From Ascaphus truei (taxonomy: Eukaryota > Chordata > Amphibia > Anura > Ascaphidae), in assembly GCA_036426205.1 (NCBI GenBank), contig CM071570.1, positions 143,584,450 to 143,648,449 on the forward strand: a stretch of 64,000 nt of DNA. Direction: 5' to 3'. The notes under the pieces were generated by a model, which searched no databases, was not told the DNA's origin, and was given only the letters and a program-made list of their open reading frames with translations. Numbering within the stretch: position 1 is the stretch's first letter; the number at the start of each line of letters is the position of its first letter. Positions 56,628 through 64,000 of the stretch are shown here, in pieces. The position numbers and the translations under genes were made by a program.

Positions 56628-58010
56628 TATTTATTTATGAAATGTTTTACCAGGAAGTAATACATTGAGAGTTACCTCTCGTTTTCAAGTATGTCCTGAG
56701 CATAGAGTTATGATGACAAATAATACATGGTTACAAATACATAGTTACATAAGTAAACAGGGTATACATTATATACAAGACATTGCATGCACAGTTAGAA
56801 ATCATATCTATTATAGGCGTATGTAACAGTTACAGACCAGATTAAAATGTGAGACAGCTTTAGTTTTGAAAGAACTTAAACTGGTGGTGGCTGTGAGAGT
56901 CTCCGGTAGATTGTTCCAGTTTTGGGGTGCACGGTAAGAGAAGGAGGAGCGGCCGGATACTTCGCTAAACTTTGGGACCATGAACAGTCTTTTGGAGTCA
57001 GATCTCAGATGATAAGTGCTGCCTGTGGTAGGGGTGAGGAGCTTGTTCAGATAGACGGGTAGCTTGCCCAGAAAGTATTTGAAGGCAATACAGGAAAGAT
57101 GAACTTTGTGCTTAGACTCAAGTGATGACCAATCTAGTTCTTTGAGCATTTAGCAGTGATATGTGTTATAGTGCATTGGAGAACAAAATGGCATATTTAA
57201 TTGTAGAGGGTATCAAGTTTGCTAAGGTGGGTTTGGTGTGCCGAGCCATATACTATGTCCCCATAGTCGATAATTGGCATTAGCATCTGCTGTGCGATAC
57301 ACTTTCTGACCAGCAGATTTAGGGAAGATGCTTTCATATAAAGTACACCTAGTTTGACATAGGTTTTGGATGCCAGGGTATCAATATGCATCCCAAATGT
57401 TAAATGGGAGTCAAACCATGTGCCCAAGTATTTAAAACTAGTAACAGGAGTTAGGGTGGTATTAGCATCGGTTCTGATCTGGAGCTCAGTCATTGGAAGC
57501 TTTAACAATGTAGCCTTGGCCCCAAATACCATTGTTACAGACTTATCAGTGTTTATCCAATTTTTAAAGTCTCAAAAAGTCAGATTGAAGAATGTGTTCA
57601 AGGTCGGAGAGGCTAGGGCTGTGTGCATATAAAATTATGTAATCTGCATACATGTGTATTGAAGCTCCCTTACAAGCTGTAGGAAGATCATTGATGAACA
57701 CTGAGAAGAGTAAGGCCGCAGAACAGAGCCTTGCGGGACACCACAGGTGATATCCAAGGGATTGGAGTTAGAGCCTGAGATGGACACCTTTCGGGATCTA
57801 CCTGATAGGTAAGAATGAAACCAGTTTAAAACATGCTTCCCTATTCCAGAGCACTGGAGTTTGTTTAGCAATTTAACATGATCAACAGTATCAAAAGCCT
57901 TTGCAAAATCTAGGAATATTACACCAGTGAGTTGTCCCAGTTCCGTTCCACACTGGACCTCATTGCAAACTTTTAGCACGGTAGTTACCGTAGAGTGTTT
58001 GGGGCAAAAA
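56628..58010 (-). pseudogene. LINE remnant (L2/Rex1-like) inserted in the L1-like LINE
   Basis: Minus-strand frames read GVIFLDFAKAFDTVDHVKLL (motif A, about 57925-57860), GVPQGSVL (motif B, about 57750), MYADYIILYA (motif C, about 57655-57625), FGAKATLLKLPMTELQ, SFKYLGTWFDSHLTFGMHID, YGDIVYGSA, and FSYRAPQNWNNLPETL (about 56940-56895). The 3' tail is ACTTCCTGGTAAAACATTTC with ATAAATAAATA on the minus strand. The catalytic YADD has become YADY and the 5' end is missing, so it is dead. Shorter 3' ends of the same family are at 20755-20842 and 60235-60516. Confidence 0.88.
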
Positions 58011-58034
58011 CCTATTGGCTATTGGAATTCAATA

Positions 58035-58156
58035 ATCTTTTTGCGGGTCAAGCCTCCCCTTTGCTCGATACTGCAAACAGTAATCCCCAAAGAAGGTAAA
58101 GAACCCCTTAACTGCTTCAACTATAGACCAATATCATTGCTAAACACAAATATCAA
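58035..58156 (+). pseudogene. L1/Tx1-like LINE reverse transcriptase fragment, part 2
   Basis: Reads TVIPKEGKEPLNCFNYRPIS, then LLNTNIK, the standard finger motif (IPKxGKDP...YRPISLLN) of L1-clade LINEs. It is the continuation of 56473-56626 after removal of the minus-strand LINE. It is cut on the right by the foldback at 58157. Confidence 0.82.
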
Positions 58157-58850
58157 GAGGGTAGTTGGTGTGGATAGAGCACAGCTTCCAGACTCCCTGC
58201 AATGTGAAGCAGGGAAAACAAAACCAGGCCACGCAGTAGGTTTCACAATTTTTAGGTTGAGCCAACGAACACACTCCAGGGAAAACAGGAACAGAATAAC
58301 CACCTACCTAATTCTAAATACAAGCGTACTTTAATACTGATAAAGTACCTCTGTACGAAACGCGTAGGTGCGTTCTATTTGTCCCCCTTTTCCCTGTATG
58401 TGTTAGTTGGCTAATACAATTTTGAAACAACTGCGGAGTGGCCTGGTTTTGTTTTCCCTGCTTCACATTGCAGGGAGTCTGGAAGCTGTGCTCTATCCAC
58501 ACCAACTACCCTCTTGAATTTTCCTATGGATGGACTGCACGCTACTGATCCTGAGAGTGCCCCCTGAAGGAGCAGGTAAAGTGCCAATGTGCCTTATTTA
58601 AATCCTGCTGTCATGGACATAGTTCCTCTTTATTATGCTGTCAGGGTGATTATTGTGTACATCCCGGTGGTTGTCTCAACTGACTCCACTTGTCACTTCC
58701 CCTACAGTCATCACGCAGATTTATTACATTATTGAGGGGCACTCCATCATCGCCGGACCTCCTAATTAAGGATCTTATTAACAATATGCTTAAGGATGCT
58801 ACCTGCTCAATTTTGAGCACCACATATACCACATTCCTCTAAACACAAAT
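58157..58850 (+). mobile_element. Penelope-like 5' region with foldback and hammerhead-like motif
   Basis: The arm 58157-58312 is the inverted copy of about 58360-58520: AGCACAGCTTCCAGACTCCC and GGGAGTCTGGAAGCTGTGCT, GCAGGGAAAACAAAACCAGG and CCTGGTTTTGTTTTCCCTGC, CCACCTACC and GGTGCG-side. The hairpin motif at 58336-58368 lies in the loop. To the right of the arm the leader continues to about 58850. This repeats the architecture at 14575-14812. Confidence 0.65.
58336..58368 (+). ncRNA. Hammerhead-like hairpin motif
   Basis: ACTGATAA, A, stem GTAC with loop CTCT and stem GTAC, then GAAACGCGTAGG. Best match here to a hammerhead core (CUGANGA...GAAAC): CTGATAA differs at one conserved G, and one extra A precedes the stem. 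Self-cleavage is not demonstrated. Confidence 0.5.
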
Positions 58851-59169
58851 ATCAAATGAAGCGTAGGGAAACAGACACACTAAATAGATTAATAGAGATC
58901 AGGTGTGGCTAGTGTTAAGGTATAGGTAGGGATACTAGCAGCTGTACCTAGGTTACCATGAATTTGCAGCTAGGTGTTGCTGTACAAGTCCGTAAGGAAT
59001 ATGTTCGAAAATGGTAGATAAATTGAGGGCAGACTGAATGCCAAGGAAGAGGTGATGCTGCTCTTGATAATAGTCTGTGGAGTCACTTGGGTATGTTTAT
59101 CTAAGGGAAAAGAGTGCAAGAGTGGCTTCTATGGCATACTAAATTAATTTATTATTTGTGAAAAGATAG

Positions 59170-59452
59170 AGTTAAAAATGCACACTCACAATTAGTATAA
59201 GAATCCAATCGCAAAGTGAATATGGGGTCTGAGGTCTCTGTCTGGCAGTCGATGCACGCTGCTTCTCTTGTCCTGCGGGGGTCCCAACCAGCATGTCGAC
59301 GTTAGCTAGTTCCTTCCGTCCGGTTACTGGATTCTGGAGATGATGATATCTCTTTCCCATCAGCCATCGACCGCGTCTAACTACTAAGGTGTTTAGCTTG
59401 ATCTGACCAATAGCTCAACGCGTTTCATGGGTCCTTTCCACTTCCGGAGGAG
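59170..59452 (-). mobile_element. Penelope-like 5' region with hammerhead-like motif
   Basis: On the minus strand, 59446-59418 reads CCGGAA, stem GTGG with loop AAAGGAC and stem CCAT (one G-T pair), then GAAACGCGTTGAG. A leader with GACGCGGTCGATGG, then AACTAGCTAACGTCGACATG follows. It stands head-to-head with the PLE coding remnant that begins at 59734. Confidence 0.6.
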
Positions 59453-59733
59453 TTAGATGTTGATAGCGAATCCATCAATGCCCTTCTTTAAGTATCAGTT
59501 CCGTAGTCATTGTAACTTCATGAATGCAACGGTGTCTACTAACACTAGATGCCTAAGTCTGATTTTAACCTCTTCATGACAACTCTGCTATCACAACATA
59601 AAAACAGGTATGGGAACAGGTATGGGAAGATGATTACTCATGGGTAAAGTGTGACATGCAGTCACTATATACATGTATAACGCATACAAAAAGAGCAGAA
59701 ACAACAAGATATTTTGTATAAAAACATGAAAAC

Positions 59734-61075
59734 ATGGCCCAACGGAAGCAGTGCTTTTTAGCTAATTCCATTTTATTTATCCTGTCCCCCAAATATTTCA
59801 TGTTCCAGGAAGAATTTTACATTCAAACTTACGGAACCGCTATGGGAACAAAATGTGCCCCGTCATATGCTAATTTATACATGCGCCAATGGGAAGATGA
59901 GTACATTTGGCACAATAACCCCTTCAAACAGCACATTGTTATGTGGACCAGCTTCATAGATAACGTGCTTTTTATCTGGAAAGAAACCAAAAACATTTTA
60001 GCCACATTTTTAGATCTTAACGATTTTGGTATGGTTTTTAGTATTGTTATTGAAGAAAGACAGATTGCCTTTCTTTACCTACTTTTATGTAACACTGGAG
60101 CATCCATACCAAGATTTATATGAAGGAGGTTCACTGCAACAGGTATCTAGATGCCCATAGCAGTCGCCATCCACACTGGATAAATAACATTCCCTTGGGG
60201 CATTTTAGGCAGATTAAAAGAAATTGCACTTTGAATACCGGAGACTCTCACATCCACCTCTAGTTTAAGTTCTTTCAAAACTAATGCTGTCTAACATTTT
60301 AATCTGTTCTGTAACTGTTCCATAAGCCTATAATATATATCTTCTTTAAGTGTGCATGCAATGTATATAATGTATACCATGTTCATTGATGTAACTGTAT
60401 TTGTAACCATGTATTATTTGTCATTTTAACACTATGCCCATGACATACTTGAAAACGAGAGGTAACTCTCAATGTATTACTTCCTGGTAAAACATTTTAT
60501 AAATAAATAAATAAATTAAGGCAGAATTACTTGGGAATAGATTTAAAGAAAATAATTTTAAGGCAGAATTCATTCATTCCTCCTTAGAGAAAGTGAGAAC
60601 ACTCAATGGAACAGCATTTTTACAACAACAAAAATGAGACAAATACAAATGCATATAAGAAAATATTGGAGCATCCTGATGAAAGATGTCATCTTATGCA
60701 ATGGGATTTCTGATAAACCAGTTAACAGAAAAGGTAAAAATCTAAAAGACAAAATCGCACCCAATAATCTTAAAAACATTGATATAGAAAAGAGTGATAC
60801 ACTGTGGAATACCAACAGATGACTAGGCTGCTATAGATGTACATTTATGGCAACTGATGACCCCAAGAAAATGTATGCATCAATAGGCAATCCTTTCCAA
60901 TGAAAAGTTACATCAATTGCAACTTGAGCTCAGTAGTCTATGTGTTAAAATGCCCTTGCGATAAACAAAATGTGGGTCGTACCAAAAGATGTCTCAAAAC
61001 ACACCAGAGCATAAAAGGAATGTCTGCTCTGGATTCCAGAACCATGGTGTTTTAAAACGCTTTGCCAAATATCAC
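59734..61075 (+). pseudogene. Penelope-like element: reverse transcriptase and GIY-YIG endonuclease remnant
   Basis: The frame 59734-60123 encodes YFMFQEEFYIQTYGTAMGTK, then CAPSYANLYMRQWEDEYIW and MWTSFIDNVLFIWKETKNIL. These are the PLE reverse transcriptase motifs around GTAMGT and the catalytic region, here FIDN where an active enzyme has two aspartates. After a LINE fragment (60235-60516), the coding resumes with LLGNRFKENNFKAEFIHSSL, NGISDKPVNRKGKNLK, then CNLSSVVYVLKCPCDKQNVG and RTKRCLK (about 60920-61000). That is the GIY-YIG signature with the second tyrosine changed to asparagine. Stops interrupt it. Other sequence differs from the PLE at 27560-28680, so two PLE lineages are present. 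Confidence 0.9.
60235..60516 (+). mobile_element. 5'-truncated LINE 3' end, inserted in the PLE
   Basis: From GAGACTCTCACATCCACC through TTTAAGTTCTTTCAAAACTA to ACTTCCTGGTAAAACATTTT and ATAAATAAATAAATAAA it matches the inverted 3' part of the LINE at 56628-56905. It interrupts the PLE reading between NCTLNT and AELLGNRF. Confidence 0.88.
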
Positions 61076-61089
61076 AATAAAAACCCAGC

Positions 61090-61380
61090 TGGGTTGTCTC
61101 TTAGGTGAGTAGAGTGTGTAATCCAGGACATTAGAGATGGGGACACATTCCTGAAATGTACCCTCAATACCTGACTAGCACCCTCTCTATCCACCTTTAA
61201 GATAGCCTCCTCCTCGGAGCAGGGACTCCTCTTCCTAAATGTTACATTTATATCTGAAGCACTTATTCCCATGACCTGTTATTTATATTATTTGTTATTT
61301 ATATGATTATCACGTGTATTACTACTGTGAAGCGCTATGTACATCAATGGCGCTATACAAATAAAGACATACAATAAAAT
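61090..61380 (+). mobile_element. 3' end of an L2-like LINE
   Basis: CTCCTCGGAGCAGGGACTCC, GAAGCGCTATGTACATCAAT, GGCGCTATACAAATAAAGAC and a short ATACAATA tail: the arrangement of an L2-clade 3' end. It matches 38405-38600 in opposite orientation. Confidence 0.8.
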
Positions 61381-61389
61381 ACGTAGGCA

Positions 61390-63015
61390 GATAGAGAGTT
61401 ACTGGATGCACTCCATCATGTTATCCCCATATGGCCTCAATCTGGATATTGATCTAGCTGCCTTTATATTGCTTGGTGTTCTTATATTCTAATCGAATCA
61501 ACTACTTCATTTGAACATCACATTACATATACTGTATCTCCCTTATAGAATATGGCCAGCTAAATTATCCAAGTTGGCTTGGCTTGCTTTTTCATCCATG
61601 GCTCTGGAGACAATGAGTCCTGCTACATCTTTAGGTGACTGATTATTACAGTGTAGCCACACTGCAAAGTAACAAAAAAATGTGATAGAAGGCAGCACAC
61701 TATATAACTTACTGTCCCGTGAGCTCTGTACCTCTTGATTACTGGGAAGATGATGCCAGGCTGAGAAACTCAGCTCGAGGGGTGAGCAGTAGGGAAGCTC
61801 TGAACCCACTTGGTTGGTGTGTGGGAGGGGGAGGGAGGGTTTACCAGGTGGTGAAACGTGGCTGGTGAGGGGGGAGATTTTCTGACTGGGCTTGGAATAC
61901 TATGCCCTGCTGCATGGGGCCCTCTTGGACCAGTGCAGCCTGCCTTTAAACACTACCCGGTCTTGCTATGGAGCAAGAAAGTCAGAGGGGCATGAGGTGA
62001 AGGAGGGTCCCTCACCTGCCATTAAAATGGAAGTCTACCCACACAGGTGGTCAAACAAATGTGTACATTCACTCTATACACATTAACTTGACCACGTTTC
62101 TGCTAAACTTGCATTAAAAGGGCATTCCTGATTTAAAATATTTTTCATATTGTCAAATTTACTTGGAATATCAGCTGGCAGCCCAATAATATTGAATGAT
62201 AGCACCAGTTGCTTTTTCTTGCTTTTTTTACTCATTGGAAGTCCTAAGTACTCTGAAGTAAGAGATATGTTTGGTCAATGTGATCTACAGTTGTCAAAAA
62301 GACAGATGGCATTGCAGAGAACACCTGAGAAACCAATTAGATACACAAAGGAAGCCAGGATATTCAGAATATTACAAAAGAGTACAGCCCTTAGGCATAG
62401 CCCTTGAAGGTCTGCCCAGGGCAGACAGTAGCACTGGGGGGCAATCTCCTGTACAAGAAAGCAGTGCATAAGAGCTTAAAATACAAGTCATGCAGTTTGG
62501 GGAGCGGGCAAGTTGCCAGGATACACATATAATAGCACTCAAATATCTCTTGAATCACTACATATGTTGTTTCTGCATGAGATCATTACTGTATGTACAC
62601 ATGTGCTGCAAAAATGTGTGGCTGAGTCAAGGTCATTAAAAATGTTATAGCCATTGGGGGGAAAATATTGAGATTCCTTCATGCCTTCAAAGCTGCTGTT
62701 TATCATCCCGATGTAGAGGGATTTGGGCAATAATTTTAACAGAAGTGACACGTGGATGTTTTGATTGAACAATATTTTTTGTGACACCATTCACACAACG
62801 TGTAGGTTGGGGGCAACGCTGAGACTGCAGCTACTTCTTGATACAAAAGTATCACTCTCAGTGCCCACAATACTTATAATATTCATCACATGGTAGCTCA
62901 AGAGATGCGTCCATGACCCTAGCACTTAGAAATGGAGGAGCAGGCTAATGTAAAGGATAGTGCATACAGGACTGTATTTCTCATTATCCCATTTAAGACT
63001 GGTCCTATTGACAGT
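61390..63015. other. No recognised gene
   Basis: Mixed, mostly AT-rich DNA. There are suggestions of decayed elements near 61800-61960 (GGAGGGGGAGGGAGGG) and 62385-62470, but no terminal repeats or motifs I can name. Confidence 0.4.
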
Positions 63016-63019
63016 TTTC

Positions 63020-63595
63020 CTATCACTGTCAATCCATCCTGTCTCACAATCACTTTGTTTGGGTATTCATTTTAACTCTTCGCTCTCCTTCACCTCTCAC
63101 ATTGAAAGTGTTGCTAGGTCTTGATGTTTTTTCCTCCATAATATTGCTTGGAGCTACCGTTTCCTAGACCACTGTACAGCGAACACTCGAATCCATTCCC
63201 TTAATCCCTCACATTTTTACTACTGCAACCTTTTGTTATCTGTACTCCCTGCTTTTTACCTAAAAATCCATATTAAACTCTACAGCCAGTGTCTTCCTCA
63301 CTCCTTCTCACATCCCCTGCCTGACTCTGCCTTAAAATCCCTATCACCCATTTCTTTAAGCCTCTTCAATCTTGTACCCTTCCTTAAATCTCTGCTCACA
63401 TTTTGCTATGTACTTGATCGCCTTCTCCTCTTGTCAATGCTGTCTTCTAACTGTCCCTCATGTCCCTACTGCTCTTTCTTGTCTGATTTCTTTTTTACAT
63501 ATTGCCCTTACACCTCACTATTCATCAAGCTCCCTCTCTCCCCATCCTTTACAGGGAACTATTTCCACAGCATCGTAAAATGACCATATGTCCCA
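63020..63595 (+). pseudogene. L2-like LINE C-terminal region remnant
   Basis: Pyrimidine-rich coding remnant with CNLLLSVLPAFYLKIHIKLY-like and SHPLPDSALKSLSPISLSLF-like readings, then LLLSMLSSNCPSCPYCSFLS. It is the domain after the reverse transcriptase in L2-clade elements, where RxHSxxxxALKKLDWLP-type sequence is usual. Frames shift repeatedly. It belongs with the RT remnant family at 15481-16916. Confidence 0.6.
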
Positions 63596-63681
63596 CGGCA
63601 ACAATCTTAACCTTGCCCAATAACATTTGCAGTTCCATGTAGTTCCTTTGTCTCTATGTCTTTCAAAGCAGTATTTAGATT

Positions 63682-64000
63682 TTAAAGCTGCAGACCAAGC
63701 AATATCCTACATGTGTTTTTTTTTTTTATAAATTAGTTCTGTACTATGAGAGAATACGTGTAGCATTTTTTTAAGCCACTCTGAATTACATTTTTAATGT
63801 ATTATAATGTAACTAACCACTTTTGTTTCTATAGCAACATTTACAAAGTCACAGATACTGAGTTAATACTGCTCTGCAGCCATTTAGTGAACCCCCAAGC
63901 CGAATCTTCGCTGACCGATCACAGGAGAACAGATCGATCAGTAACTTAACTAATTACTTATTATTGTGTGGATTGTATTGATACACATTGTATTGTATTG
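63682..64000 (+). repeat. Dispersed repeat, family R1 (copy 3)
   Basis: Starts TTAAAGCTGCAGACCAAGCA, a TTAA-type terminus like that of 32611-33064, and runs through CTATAGCAACATTTACAAAG and CGATCACAGGAGAA. It shares these blocks with 1-303 and 20385-20741. The right end lies outside the window. Confidence 0.75.

Noticed and set aside
1..64000. Matching repeats at the two ends of the window as terminal repeats of one giant element or a circular molecule
   Set aside because: The same repeat also occurs at 20385-20741, and the copies are diverged. It is a dispersed family that happens to fall at both edges.

Overview
This is vertebrate nuclear DNA, most likely from a frog or another amphibian. 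The evidence is spliced exons of the conserved vertebrate gene FBXL4 with GT-AG introns, set in a dense mix of transposons: L2-like and L1/Tx1-like LINEs, Penelope-like elements (PLEs) carrying GIY-YIG endonuclease remnants, a CORE/MIR-type SINE, hAT-like elements with 8-bp target duplications, and many CpG-rich short inverted-repeat elements. The species cannot be named from sequence alone. There is no bacterial-style operon, tRNA, rRNA or CRISPR array.

The only host gene I can support is FBXL4 on the minus strand. Its first coding exon (12975-13570, ATG at 13486) and second coding exon (10747-11092) encode residues 1 to about 286, which covers the mitochondrial leader, the discoidin-like region and the first residues of the F-box. 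The remaining F-box and leucine-rich-repeat exons lie beyond the left edge, so the next intron exceeds 10.7 kb. A CpG-rich block at 21.53-21.83 kb with CRE, E-box and YY1-type motifs is the best candidate for the promoter and 5' exon. Everything to its right looks intergenic. This fits the large gene-poor interval that follows the 5' side of FBXL4 in other vertebrates.

Layout: 0-4.8 kb, dispersed repeats and a possible L1-like remnant. 4.86-6.76 kb, a degenerate 21-22 bp minisatellite. 6.8-10.4 kb, CpG-rich elements, purine-rich DNA, a SINE and a small minisatellite. 10.7-13.6 kb, FBXL4 exons. 13.7-21 kb, nested elements in the presumed 5' intron. 22-29 kb, CpG-rich elements, a split SINE and a PLE. 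30-36 kb, duplicated repeats and a 44-bp minisatellite with an assembly gap. 36-48.7 kb, two hAT-like elements with internal pyrimidine expansions, a possible solo LTR and fragments of unidentified coding DNA. 48.9-51 kb, the most unique-looking DNA, a candidate conserved regulatory region. 51-56 kb, palindromes and a hAT element. 56-61.4 kb, a deep LINE/PLE nest. 61.4-64 kb, L2 remnants.

The most interesting signal is a small RNA-like motif seen at seven or more places. It has a CTGATGA-like box, a hairpin and GAAAC, and the hairpin arms differ between copies while still pairing. It resembles the hammerhead ribozymes known from Penelope-like retroelements. In two copies (14.6 kb and 58.3 kb) it sits in the loop of a large foldback made from the element's own downstream sequence.
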